Of a DNA stretch of 64,000 bases, positions 24,813 to 33,456 are shown piece after piece. Under the pieces are notes generated by a model. It was not told the DNA's origin. It did no database searches and saw nothing but the letters and a program-made list of their open reading frames with translations. How positions within the stretch are numbered: the first letter of the stretch is position 1; each line of letters opens with the position of its first letter. Both the position numbers and the translations under genes were made by a program. The DNA comes from Bacillota bacterium (GTDB lineage: Bacteria; Bacillota; UBA4882; UBA8346), in NCBI GenBank assembly GCA_023426245.1, contig JAFABB010000014.1, positions 89,706 to 153,705 on the forward strand, read 5' to 3'.

Positions 24813-24862
24813 CCCGGTGAAAGGCTTTTTTCAACTCATCCTTTCACCGGGATCGATTTTTC
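24813..24862 (+). terminator. Rho-independent terminator after the TRAP genes
   Basis: CCCGGTGAAAGG (24813-24824) and CCTTTCACCGGG (24840-24851) form a perfect 12-bp stem, followed by a T-rich stretch (ATCGATTTTTCC). Confidence 0.8.
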
Positions 24863-24959
24863 CGGGTTTCTTTACTCAATCCCGGATGAAGATGAAGGGG
24901 AGAATTCTCTTTGGAGATGGAATGGTTTGGCATTCATTATAGAAATGGGAGAGCTATGA

Positions 24960-25625
24960 ATGATTCAATGGAAAAATGATAACGAGCTTTTTCAAATGAT
25001 TAAAAATGAGCTTTATACTCCGGTGGTGGGAGATATTTTGGATCGTAAAGGTTTGTACCACCGTTTCCTGCCGCAACCGATTCAACCCTTGAAGGAAGCA
25101 ATGCGAATTGCAGGCCGGGCGATGCCGGTTTTAATGATTGATGTTTACGGCGAACAGAAAAAGCCCTTTGGTTTGTTAACGGAAGCCCTGGATCAATTGG
25201 AACCGGGCGAAGTTTATGTCGCTTCCGGAGGTGATATGCGGTGTGCTTACTGGGGCGAACTTTTGACTGCCACGGCTAAAAAAAGAGGCGCTGTCGGGGC
25301 GGTTATTAATGGCTTCCACCGTGATACACCCATGGTGCTGGAGCAAAATTGGCCGGTATTTTCACGGGGAAGATACGCCCAAGATTCTTCGGTGAGAACT
25401 CAGGTTGCCGATTTCCGGTGTCCGATCGAGATTGGCAATGTTTGGGTTAATCCTGGCGATTTGATTTTTGCTGATTTGGACGGAGTACTGGTTATTCCGA
25501 AAGAAATTGAAGCAGAAGTGATCGTTTCTGCATTAGAAAAAGTGCGGGGCGAAAAAATCGTCAGGAAAGAGATTGAAAATGGAATGTCGAGTACTGCAGC
25601 TTTTAAAAAATATGGAATCTTATAA
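24960..25625 (+). CDS. RraA/HMG-aldolase-like protein
   Basis: 221-residue member of the RraA-like fold, which includes 4-hydroxy-4-methyl-2-oxoglutarate and 4-carboxy-4-hydroxy-2-oxoadipate aldolases that release pyruvate. The conserved core is AYWGELLTATAKKRGAVGAVINGFHRDT-like (residues about 96-124), with the metal-site pair R-D in GFHRD, and NPGDLIFADLDGVLVIP near residues 164-180. ATG at 24960 preceded by GGGAGAG. It precedes a second enolase-superfamily gene by 12 bases, so the pair likely forms a dehydratase-aldolase pathway for an acid sugar. True substrate unknown. Confidence 0.8.
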   Translation: MIQWKNDNELFQMIKNELYTPVVGDILDRKGLYHRFLPQPIQPLKEAMRIAGRAMPVLMIDVYGEQKKPFGLLTEALDQLEPGEVYVASGGDMRCAYWGELLTATAKKRGAVGAVINGFHRDTPMVLEQNWPVFSRGRYAQDSSVRTQVADFRCPIEIGNVWVNPGDLIFADLDGVLVIPKEIEAEVIVSALEKVRGEKIVRKEIENGMSSTAAFKKYGIL

Positions 25626-25637
25626 GAGGGCTGAACA

Positions 25638-26756
25638 ATGAAAATCATTCAATTTGAAACCTGGTGGGTTAAAAGAGATCAATGCCTGTTCGACGAGAAG
25701 AGACAAGGTAAAAGTAACATGCCTTGGGATGTAGTGGTGCTCAAAATCACCACCGATCAAGGGATAGAAGGTTTGGCAACTGCTTTGGCGGCCCGTTCGG
25801 GAGCGGTAACTGAAGCCTTTATGCAGGATAATATCGCTCCTGTTGTGCTGGGAAGAGATCCTTATGACCGGGAAGCTATTTGGCAGGAACTTTGGAATCT
25901 TGACCGGCATTTATGCTTTTTTCCGGTATATATGACCGGTCCGGTTGATGTAGCGTTATGGGACATTGCGGCCAAAGCGGCGGGATTACCGTTGTACCGG
26001 TATCTTGGAGCCTACCGGAGACAATTGCCCGTATATGCCAGCGGGCTTTTCCATGAAACAATTGATGAATACGTTCAAGAAGGCCTTTACTATAAATCAA
26101 AAGGGATTAAAGCATATAAAGCCCACCCGCCCGGGCCGGTTGAAACCGATCTCCAGGTTCATCGGGCACTCCGTGAGGCGCTGGGGGATGATACTGTCTT
26201 GATGTCTGATTCGGTGGCTGAATATAGCTTGGATGAAGCCATTAAGGTGGGCAGGCAACTTGAAAAATTGAACTATTTATGGTTCGAGGAGCCTTTCCGG
26301 GATTTTGAATTATACAAGTACCGTCAGTTATGTCAATGCCTTGATATCCCGGTCGCAGCTACTGAAACAACCTGTGGCTGCCATTGGGGGGTAGCTCAGT
26401 TTATCGCCGAAAAAGCCGCCGACATTGTCAGAGCTGATGTGTCATGGAAAAATGGTATAACCGGTACCTTAAAAATCGCTCATCTGGCAGAAGCCTTCGG
26501 TTTAAGGTGTGAGGTTCATACCACTACCATGAATTATCTGGATTTGGTCAATTTACATGTCTCATGTGCAATCAGAAATTGCAGTTATTTTGAGTATTTT
26601 GTTCCGGAAGCAGATTTTCAATTGCCGATGAAAGGCAATTTGCCGATTGACGCTCAAGGGATGATTACGGTTCCTGATAAACCCGGAATCGGCGGAGAAC
26701 TTGATTGGGATTTAATTGAAAAACAATGTGTATCTTATAAGATATTGAAGCTATAA
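25638..26756 (+). CDS. Second enolase-superfamily enzyme
   Basis: 372-residue enolase-superfamily protein, clearly different from the one at 20.7 kb. Candidate catalytic lysines K158 and K161 (IKAYKAH), metal ligands D191 (LMSDSV), E217 or E218 (WFEEP) and E243 (AATET), and D267 with H294 (ADVSW, CEVHTTTM). The pattern fits the mandelate racemase subgroup of dehydratases. Overlapping role with the first enzyme is possible, for example as epimer-specific dehydratase. Same operon as the RraA-like gene; start ATG with GAGGG upstream. Confidence 0.83.
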   Translation: MKIIQFETWWVKRDQCLFDEKRQGKSNMPWDVVVLKITTDQGIEGLATALAARSGAVTEAFMQDNIAPVVLGRDPYDREAIWQELWNLDRHLCFFPVYMTGPVDVALWDIAAKAAGLPLYRYLGAYRRQLPVYASGLFHETIDEYVQEGLYYKSKGIKAYKAHPPGPVETDLQVHRALREALGDDTVLMSDSVAEYSLDEAIKVGRQLEKLNYLWFEEPFRDFELYKYRQLCQCLDIPVAATETTCGCHWGVAQFIAEKAADIVRADVSWKNGITGTLKIAHLAEAFGLRCEVHTTTMNYLDLVNLHVSCAIRNCSYFEYFVPEADFQLPMKGNLPIDAQGMITVPDKPGIGGELDWDLIEKQCVSYKILKL

Positions 26757-26933
26757 ATGGCGGCCATTTCATCAATTGGTTTGTTATTTCGCCAGTATAA
26801 CATTATCATCATTCTGGAAGAATGAGCCTATTGCATAACTTCCATATAAAATTCAGATTACAGGAACTTTGGAATATTCGAATATCGAAAAAGAGAGCCG
26901 AGATAATGTTTTCTGGCTAAAGGGAGAAACAAG

Positions 26934-28583
26934 ATGGTAGAAAAGCTCAAATTGCATTTGAAATTACCGAATTTAAAACTTAAAACTAAATTAATGGTAA
27001 GTTTTATTATTGTTGCCTTTATCACCCTTGTGGTAGGCGTGGTAGGATTGGGCGGGGTTTACAAGCTTTCCGGCTCTTTTCAAAATGTCGCAGACACTCA
27101 ATTACCGAAAATCCAAACCTTATATAAGTTAAATATGGCTAAAGCGGGGATTGACAGTTGCGAAAAAGCCTTATTGGATTCATCACTTACCGCTTCGGAC
27201 AGAGAAACATATTATAGCAAAATTCAAGTTTTTTTTACCCAGATTGCTCTTTACCAGAAAGCCTATGAATCGCTGGTATTAACCAAAGATGAAATGGATA
27301 TTTGGAATAATCTACTCTCTTGCTTGGAAAATTATCAGAAAAATGATGAAGAACTTCAGGGCTTAAGCAGACAATTCGATTTGGATAAATCGAAAGATAC
27401 CTACAGTGAAATGGTTCGCGTAGGTGCGGATATGAATGGTATTTTGGCCGATGGGTATTTAAAACAGTTAATTTCAATAAATAATAATGTTTCCGATGGT
27501 ATATCCAAACAGGCCAAAGTAACTGTCAATTGGGTAATGATAACAGTTCTTATCGGTATTGCCGGGGGAACATTTATCGCATTAGCATTGGGAATATTTT
27601 TATCGCTTTCGATAACCAACCCGATGAATTCCGCGGTGGTCCGCTTAGGGAAAGGTGCCCGGCAGGTGGCGTCGGCTTCCGTTCAATTGGAAGCATCTTC
27701 CCAACAATTGGCGCAAGGAAGCGCCGAACAGGCCTCCGCTACCGAAGAAACTTGTTCAACTTTACAGGAAATCGGTTCCATGTTGAAACAAAACACTGCC
27801 AATACCAAACAAGCGGCTTTATTATCGAAGGAAGCCCAGGATTCGGCTGTTAAAGGCAACATTGAAATGCAAGAAATGTTGAATTCCATTCAAGAAATCA
27901 AAAAATCCAGCGACAAGATTTCCAAGATCATTAAAGTAATCGATGATATCGCTTTCCAGACCAATATTCTGGCGTTAAATGCCGCCATTGAATCTGCGCG
28001 GGCCGGAGAAGCCGGGTTGGGTTTCGCAGTCGTGGCTGAGGAAGTGAGAAGTCTTGCCCAGCGGAGTGCTCAGGCTGCTGAAGATACGACGAGCATTATT
28101 GAGGCAAATATTGAATTATCCGGTGAAGGAGTAGTTGTGGCTGAACGTGTCCGTGAAGCCTTAATTGAAATTTCCGATAAAACGAAAAAAGTCAATGAGT
28201 TAATGGGCGAAATCGATGCTGCGACCCGGGAACACGCGCAAGGAGTCGAACAAGTTAATAAAGGTATGAGTCAGATTGATACAGTAACTCAGCAAAATGC
28301 TTCTAATGCTGAGGAGAGTGCGGCGGCGGCGGGGGAGTTAAGTGCTCAGGCCGATAATTTGCGAAAAGTAGTTTATGAACTTTCCCAACTGGTACATGGT
28401 AAAGCGGAAGATTTGAAGATTACGATGGTTGATACAAATTACCAAACGGCAAAGGCTTTGGGTACTTCCAAGCCGGATTTAAGAGGTAATGATAATGTAT
28501 TACCTGATAAAAGTGGAAAAAAGACAAAAATCATATCACCCGAAGATGTAATCCCGCTAGAAAAAGATTCCCGTCAATTTTGA
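26934..28583 (+). CDS. Methyl-accepting chemotaxis protein
   Basis: 549-residue chemoreceptor. Transmembrane segments at about residues 20-42 and 198-222 flank a four-helix-bundle-type sensor region. HAMP (SLSITNPM) and a long cytoplasmic coiled coil follow. The signalling tip is DIAFQTNILALNAAIESARA near residues 343-362, binding CheA and CheW. Glu/Gln-rich methylation helices flank it. The C-terminus adds about 60 residues (rich in K, D, S) ending DSRQF, which could be a flexible tether. Monocistronic, ATG with AAGGGAG upstream, terminator at 28633-28663. Ligand unknown. Confidence 0.93.
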   Translation: MVEKLKLHLKLPNLKLKTKLMVSFIIVAFITLVVGVVGLGGVYKLSGSFQNVADTQLPKIQTLYKLNMAKAGIDSCEKALLDSSLTASDRETYYSKIQVFFTQIALYQKAYESLVLTKDEMDIWNNLLSCLENYQKNDEELQGLSRQFDLDKSKDTYSEMVRVGADMNGILADGYLKQLISINNNVSDGISKQAKVTVNWVMITVLIGIAGGTFIALALGIFLSLSITNPMNSAVVRLGKGARQVASASVQLEASSQQLAQGSAEQASATEETCSTLQEIGSMLKQNTANTKQAALLSKEAQDSAVKGNIEMQEMLNSIQEIKKSSDKISKIIKVIDDIAFQTNILALNAAIESARAGEAGLGFAVVAEEVRSLAQRSAQAAEDTTSIIEANIELSGEGVVVAERVREALIEISDKTKKVNELMGEIDAATREHAQGVEQVNKGMSQIDTVTQQNASNAEESAAAAGELSAQADNLRKVVYELSQLVHGKAEDLKITMVDTNYQTAKALGTSKPDLRGNDNVLPDKSGKKTKIISPEDVIPLEKDSRQF

Positions 28584-28632
28584 GAATTTCGGCATCTTCC
28601 GTAAAGATTAAGTGACTGATTAAACTTATTAG

Positions 28633-28663
28633 AGCCATCCCCATAAGGTGCATGGCTTTTTTT
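28633..28663 (+). terminator. Rho-independent terminator after the chemoreceptor gene
   Basis: AGCCAT (28633-28638) with ATGGCT (28652-28657) followed by seven T. The 250 bases beyond it up to the serine dehydratase carry only the promoter at 28814-28842. Confidence 0.7.
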
Positions 28664-28813
28664 GTTAGCGGGAGAATTTTTCAAGTTAATGACAGTTCCA
28701 TCCTGATGGCGCTTTTCAATAGATTCCCGGCATTATTTTGGCCAAAACTCCATAAAGGGAGGGATTTAACGCAATCTCCATATGAATATTATTTCCTAAA
28801 CATTGGTGAAAAC

Positions 28814-28842
28814 TTGTCAGTTACTCAATTTATTTATATAAT
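28814..28842 (+). promoter_or_regulatory. Promoter of the serine dehydratase gene
   Basis: TTGTCA (28814-28819) and TATAAT (28837-28842), spacer 17 bases. The start codon lies 73 bases downstream. Confidence 0.65.
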
Positions 28843-28915
28843 AACAATGTTTGTAGTTTGAAATTTTAGCATAAACCGTAAACAATAAAACAAATAAACT
28901 TATAAAGGATAGGCT

Positions 28916-30133
28916 ATGGAATCTTTGACTGAATTATATCGAATCGGGCATGGCCCATCGGCCAGCCATACCATGGGTCCCCGTAAGGCAGCTGAAATTT
29001 TTTTGGCTGGCCAACCCAATGCCTCTCAATTCAGGGTGAGCCTTTATGGAAGTTTGGCTGCCACCGGTAAAGGGCATTTAACAGACCAGGCAATTACCGA
29101 GGCACTAAAACCTCATCCAGTAGAGTTGATTTGGCACCCTGAAACAGAGTTGCCGCTTCACCCCAATGGTATGGAGTTTGAAGCCTTGGATGCCGATGGT
29201 GTTAGTATGGGATCCTGGCGTGTCTACAGCATCGGAGGAGGATCCTTAAAAGTTGAAGGCGCCAGTGTGCATCAGCATAATCTTTATAACCTAAACTCAA
29301 TGGAAGAAATCGTAGCCCATGTCTCCCAAAAAGCGGAACCTTTATGGTGTTATGTAATTGAACAAGAAGGAGAGATGATTTGGGAATATCTTAAGAAAGT
29401 ATGGTATGTGATGCGAGATAGTGTAAAGCGGGGTTGCAATGGAGTAGGAGTTTTACCCGGCGAACTCAAGCTGCCCCGGAAAAGCTTTTCTTTCTTTCTG
29501 AAAGCCAGACAAGATCGGGGCCCCTTTCAACGTGCCAATTTGTTGTTTGCATATTCACTGGCCGTTTCGGAAGAAAACGCCGCCGGAGGGCAGATCGTTA
29601 CCGCGCCTACATGCGGTTCCTGCGGAGTTCTCCCTGCTGTGTTATATTATTTGCAAGAAACGAATCATTTGCCTGAGAAGACCATTTTACAAGCCTTAGC
29701 TACTGCCGGTTTAATTGGAAATCTGGTGAAGACCAACGGTTCCATCTCCGGTGCCGAAGTAGGCTGTCAGGGCGAAATTGGGACCGCCTGTGCCATGGCG
29801 GCTGGTGCCGCAGTGCAACTTTTGGGTGGTTCTCCGGCCCAAGTGGAGTATGCCGCTGAAATGGGGTTTGAACATCATTTAGGGTTGACCTGTGATCCGG
29901 TGGCGGGTTTGGTGCAAATCCCCTGTATCGAGCGGAACGCCTTCGCAGCCACAAGGGCATTGGATTCGGCTGAATATGCTCTGTTATCGGACGGCCGTCA
30001 CCGGATCAGTTTTGATGAAGTTGTTAAAACCATGATCCAAACGGGACGAGACCTTAAATTATCTTATCGTGAAACCTCTACTGGAGGTTTAGCAGCGATT
30101 TACCCAAAAAAAAATAATCCAACGGGTGAATAA
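28916..30133 (+). CDS. L-serine dehydratase, iron-sulfur type, single chain
   Basis: 405-residue enzyme deaminating L-serine to pyruvate with a [4Fe-4S] cluster. The N-terminal beta domain starts IGHGPSASHTMGPRKAAEIF (residues 11-30). The catalytic alpha domain follows (about residue 165 onward) with APTCGSCGVLPAVLYY, EVGCQGEIGTACAMAAG and LTCDPVAGLVQIPCIERNAF. Both domains are in one polypeptide, as in E. coli SdaA, rather than the separate SdaAA/SdaAB common in Bacillota; at 405 residues it is somewhat shorter than the E. coli enzyme. Own promoter; weak AT-rich terminator overlaps the stop. Confidence 0.9.
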   Translation: MESLTELYRIGHGPSASHTMGPRKAAEIFLAGQPNASQFRVSLYGSLAATGKGHLTDQAITEALKPHPVELIWHPETELPLHPNGMEFEALDADGVSMGSWRVYSIGGGSLKVEGASVHQHNLYNLNSMEEIVAHVSQKAEPLWCYVIEQEGEMIWEYLKKVWYVMRDSVKRGCNGVGVLPGELKLPRKSFSFFLKARQDRGPFQRANLLFAYSLAVSEENAAGGQIVTAPTCGSCGVLPAVLYYLQETNHLPEKTILQALATAGLIGNLVKTNGSISGAEVGCQGEIGTACAMAAGAAVQLLGGSPAQVEYAAEMGFEHHLGLTCDPVAGLVQIPCIERNAFAATRALDSAEYALLSDGRHRISFDEVVKTMIQTGRDLKLSYRETSTGGLAAIYPKKNNPTGE

Positions 30134-30156
30134 AATCGGAAGATTTTATTCATTTT
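30129..30156 (+). terminator. Weak AT-rich terminator overlapping the stop of the serine dehydratase gene
   Basis: AATAAAATC (30129-30137), loop GGAA, GATTTTATT (30142-30150), then CATTTTA. Nine paired bases but few GC pairs. Confidence 0.4.
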
Positions 30157-30218
30157 ATGATAAATAATTGGTAAAATAGTCAGGATAGCTTCAAAAATTT
30201 TTACTAAGTTTTTGGAAG

Positions 30219-30659
30219 GTGATTCATCTGGCCTACTGGTTGGTAAAAACCGAACCGGAAGAATATAGTTATTTTGATTTAGAACGGTTGGGTCGGGACC
30301 GTTGGAACGGGGTCCGTAATTTACGGGCCATCAAGTATATGAAAGGGATGATTCCGGGGGATCTGGTTTTTATCTATCATACCGGCAAAGAAAAAGCCAT
30401 TATCGGGGTTGCGGAAGTTGCCTCTTTGCCCTATCCCGACCCTGAAGCCATGGATCCTAAATTTATGGTGGTGGATTTAATTCCACGTTATCCATTGCCC
30501 CGCACCGTTTCCTTAAAAACCATTAAACAAAACCCATTCTTTGGGGGATGGCAACTGATATCCGAACCCCGGCTTTCGGTGATGCCTGTAAATGGTGAAC
30601 ATTGGGAACTTGTTCTACGAATCGCCGGGGCGAGAAATGAAAATTTCATAGGAGAGTAA
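30219..30659 (+). CDS. EVE-domain (PUA-like) protein
   Basis: About 145 residues forming a single EVE domain, a PUA-like fold that binds modified nucleobases. AYWLVKTEPEEYS opens the domain, DRWNGVRNLRAIKYMKGM follows, with GDLVFIYHTG and GVAEVAS as further family blocks. The listed GTG lies within the ribosome site AAGGTG (30216-30221). A CTG at 30228 would place the start at AYWLVK, the usual beginning of the family, with a six-base spacer, and is the better candidate. Next gene follows after one base. Cellular role in bacteria is not established. Confidence 0.85.
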   Translation: MIHLAYWLVKTEPEEYSYFDLERLGRDRWNGVRNLRAIKYMKGMIPGDLVFIYHTGKEKAIIGVAEVASLPYPDPEAMDPKFMVVDLIPRYPLPRTVSLKTIKQNPFFGGWQLISEPRLSVMPVNGEHWELVLRIAGARNENFIGE

Positions 30660-30660
30660 C

Positions 30661-31470
30661 ATGAATTGGTTAAATAAACTGGAACGGAAATTCGGCCGAT
30701 TTGCAATTCCCGGATTGATGTATTACATTATTATTTTAAATGCGATTGTTTATTTTTTTATGTATTTGGATCGAACAGGCACTGTCTATAATATGTTGAC
30801 CCTTGACCCGGGTTTGGTGATGCAGGGGCAGATTTGGCGTTTAATCACCTATATCTTTATCCCGCCTACCATGTCCTTACTATTCATTGTATTTGTATTA
30901 TTATTTTATTATATGGTTGGAGTTGGCCTTGAGCAAGAATGGGGCAGTTTTAAATTTAACTTTTACTATTTGGTCGGCATGGTTGCCACCACAGTAGCGG
31001 CTTTTCTAACCGGTGGGGGAGCAACTGCCGTTTATCTCAATTTGTCCTTGTTTTTGGCGTTTGCTTATCTTTTCCCCAATTATGAAATTTTGCTATTTTT
31101 CATTATTCCGTTAAAGGTAAAGTATTTAGCTTGGTTTAACTGGGCATTTATTGGGTATACCGTATTAACTCAGCCTTTTTCTGAAAAAATTGTCGCTATC
31201 GTTTCTCTTGCCAATTATTTGCTCTTTTTCGGACCCGACATTATTCGACGTACCCGTCGTAGCCGTGGGGCCTATGAAAACCGCAAGCGTTTTGAAAAGG
31301 CCGCTGATAATTATGTCGCTCCGGTCCATGTCTGCGAATATTGCGGGATGACCGAGAAAACTGATCCCAATATGATTTTTCATCATTGCCCGGATTGTGA
31401 TCCTGCGTATGAATATTGCAGTAACCATATTAAAATTCATCACCATGTAAAAGGGAAGGACGTTCAATGA
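30661..31470 (+). CDS. Rhomboid-like six-helix membrane protein with C-terminal zinc ribbon, no catalytic serine
   Basis: 269-residue membrane protein. About six hydrophobic segments occupy residues 15-205. The layout (Q-IWRLITYIFIPPT, then GLEQEWGSFKFNFYYLVG) follows rhomboid-superfamily proteins, but the protease motif GxSG is replaced by TAVYLNLSLFLAF, so it is probably a pseudoprotease. The soluble tail has CEYCG, CPDCDP and C plus H residues (EYCSNHI) for zinc binding. ATG one base after the EVE stop; the end overlaps the ABC-F gene by four bases (ATGA). The co-translation suggests functional linkage with these neighbours. Function unknown. Confidence 0.75.
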   Translation: MNWLNKLERKFGRFAIPGLMYYIIILNAIVYFFMYLDRTGTVYNMLTLDPGLVMQGQIWRLITYIFIPPTMSLLFIVFVLLFYYMVGVGLEQEWGSFKFNFYYLVGMVATTVAAFLTGGGATAVYLNLSLFLAFAYLFPNYEILLFFIIPLKVKYLAWFNWAFIGYTVLTQPFSEKIVAIVSLANYLLFFGPDIIRRTRRSRGAYENRKRFEKAADNYVAPVHVCEYCGMTEKTDPNMIFHHCPDCDPAYEYCSNHIKIHHHVKGKDVQ

Positions 31471-33068
31471 TTAGTACCACTGGATTAACTTTGCGTTTTG
31501 GAGGCAGAGCCTTATTTGAGAATGTCAATATCAAATTTTCGGCCGGAAATTGTTACGGTCTTATCGGAGCCAACGGTTCCGGAAAATCCACGTTTTTAAA
31601 AATATTGGCCGGTGATATTGAACCGAGCAATGGAGAAGTGAGTATCACACCCGGCGAAAGACTGGCGGTTTTGAAACAGAACCATTTTGAGTATGATCAG
31701 TTCCCGGTATTGCAAACAGTGATCATGGGACATCAACGGCTTTATACCATCATGAAGGAGAAAGAAGCTTTATACGCGAAGCCTGATTTTTCGGATGCGG
31801 ATGGCCTGAAAATCGCCGACCTGGAAGCGGAATTTGTTGAACTGAACGGATGGGATGCAGAATCCGATGCAGCGAAACTTTTAAACGGCTTGGGTATTGA
31901 GGTCGCCCTTCACGACAAAAAAATGTTGGAGCTGGGCGATAATGAAAAAGTGAGGGTTCTTTTAGCCCAAGCATTGTTCGGCAATCCGGATATTTTGCTT
32001 CTGGATGAACCCACCAATCACTTGGACTTAGCTTCAATAACTTGGCTGGAAAACTTTTTATATAACTTTGAAAATACAGTTATCGTGGTCTCTCATGACC
32101 GGCATTTCTTGAATAAGGTATGTACGCATATCGCCGATATTGATTATCATAAAATTCAGTTATATGTCGGCAATTATGATTTTTGGTATGAGTCAAGCCA
32201 GTTGGCTTTAAAACAGTTGAAAGACGCTAATAAGAAAACCGAGGCCAAGATGAAAGAATTGCAGGAATTTATTCAGCGGTTTAGCGCCAATGCCTCAAAG
32301 TCAAAACAAGCCACGTCACGGAAGAAACAGTTAGAAAGCTTAGTGCTGGAAGATATTAAGCCTTCTTCCCGTAAATATCCGTTTATCGATTTTAAACCCG
32401 ATCGGGAAGCCGGCAATGAATTGTTGGAAGTTAAAAATTTGACGAAGAAAAATGGGGACGAAGTTATTTTGGAAAACATCAGTTTCAGGGTACTCAAAGG
32501 TGACAAAATCGCTTTTGTCGGCTCCGAAGGATTAGCTAAAACGATACTATTTGAAATCTTGATGGAAGAATTGACTGCCGATAGCGGTTCCTTTCAGTGG
32601 GGGGTTACCACTTCCCGGACTTATTTCCCCAAAGATAGCACTGGGTTCTTTCAAGGAATCGAACTGTCGCTGGTAGATTGGTTGCGACAGTTTTCGAAGG
32701 ACCAAACCGAAACGTTTCTGAGAGGGTGGCTCGGACGTGTTTTATTTTCCGGCGACGAAGCCCTCAAAAAAGCGCAAGTTTTATCCGGTGGTGAAAGGGT
32801 TCGTTGTATGCTGGCCCGGATGATGCTTTCCGGGGCCAATGTACTTATCCTGGATGAACCCACCAATCATCTGGATTTAGAATCAATAACCGCCCTTAAT
32901 AATGGATTAATGAATTATAAAGGGACGTTGCTGTTTACCTCTCATGATCACCAATTTGTTCAGACGATTGCCAACCGCATCATAGAAATAACTCCGCAAG
33001 GTATTATCGACCAGCGGATAAGCTATGATGAATATCTTGAAAAACGAGATTTACAGATGGTTGGGTAA
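31467..33068 (+). CDS. ABC-F family ATPase (YbiT-like)
   Basis: 533-residue soluble protein with two ABC ATPase domains joined by a charged linker (about residues 235-285), as in ribosome-acting ABC-F factors. First domain: Walker A GANGSGKST (33-41) and LLLDEPTNHLD. Second domain: LSGGERVRCMLARMM and LILDEPTNHLD. Two motifs deviate: the first signature is ELGDNEK instead of LSGGE, and the second Walker A is GSEGLAKT rather than GxxGxGKS/T; such changes are seen in YbiT-type members. No transmembrane part. Overlaps the preceding gene by four bases. Confidence 0.88.
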   Translation: MISTTGLTLRFGGRALFENVNIKFSAGNCYGLIGANGSGKSTFLKILAGDIEPSNGEVSITPGERLAVLKQNHFEYDQFPVLQTVIMGHQRLYTIMKEKEALYAKPDFSDADGLKIADLEAEFVELNGWDAESDAAKLLNGLGIEVALHDKKMLELGDNEKVRVLLAQALFGNPDILLLDEPTNHLDLASITWLENFLYNFENTVIVVSHDRHFLNKVCTHIADIDYHKIQLYVGNYDFWYESSQLALKQLKDANKKTEAKMKELQEFIQRFSANASKSKQATSRKKQLESLVLEDIKPSSRKYPFIDFKPDREAGNELLEVKNLTKKNGDEVILENISFRVLKGDKIAFVGSEGLAKTILFEILMEELTADSGSFQWGVTTSRTYFPKDSTGFFQGIELSLVDWLRQFSKDQTETFLRGWLGRVLFSGDEALKKAQVLSGGERVRCMLARMMLSGANVLILDEPTNHLDLESITALNNGLMNYKGTLLFTSHDHQFVQTIANRIIEITPQGIIDQRISYDEYLEKRDLQMVG

Positions 33069-33179
33069 TGAAGTGCTTCCAACGTCCGCTGCGTTTTCTT
33101 TCATTTAGATTTACAAAACCGTTATCGCTATAATCAAGTAATCGATAACAAAGGGTTTCAAGTTTAATAGAATCGCAAA

Positions 33180-33214
33180 AAGCAAAGCCGAAAATGAGGC
33201 TTTGCTTTTTTATT
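33180..33214 (+). terminator. Strong rho-independent terminator before the nif cluster
   Basis: AAGCAAAGCC (33180-33189) pairs perfectly with GGCTTTGCTT (33198-33207), eight-base loop, then TTTTATTT. It closes the 30.2-33.1 kb operon and insulates nif. Confidence 0.88.
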
Positions 33215-33344
33215 TCCGAAACATGTTATGTTCATGTTATATTTTAGATTTCGATGATGACGAATTTTTAGAAAAAAGGGTAGTCAAAGGCGACGCTTTT
33301 TGTATACAACATACTCAATACCCCGTAACGTATTGTTAACTTAA

Positions 33345-33429
33345 TTTTGTAATGTTTGTGTTAGATATTAATTGACATTTTACAGAGAATGTTATATTTT
33401 ATAAATAACCTAACACAAAACTTACAAAA
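33345..33429 (+). promoter_or_regulatory. nif promoter region with long inverted repeat operator
   Basis: A -35 box TTGACA (33372-33377) is followed by TATATT (33393-33398, spacer 15) or TATTTT (33395-33400, spacer 17). The promoter is bracketed by two 20-base arms, TTTTGTAATGTTTGTGTTAG (33345-33364) and CTAACACAAAACTTACAAAA (33410-33429), which are reverse complements at 18 of 20 positions. Each arm carries two TGT-A/T-A half-sites 11 bases apart. This looks like a paired operator for nitrogen or redox control of nifH. The spacing does not fit the TGTNA-N7-TNACA box of GlnR/TnrA. No sigma-54 promoter or NifA site is seen. Confidence 0.6.
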
Positions 33430-33456
33430 ATTCTTTTCGAAAGGTAGGTATGACAG

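Noticed and set aside
28652..28861. Open frame after the chemoreceptor gene
   Set aside because: Its start is inside the terminator stem and its end covers the serine dehydratase promoter.
33069..33456. Sigma-54 promoter with NifA site upstream of nifH
   Set aside because: No GG-N10-GC (-24/-12) element or TGT-N10-ACA site was found; a sigma-A-like promoter is visible instead.
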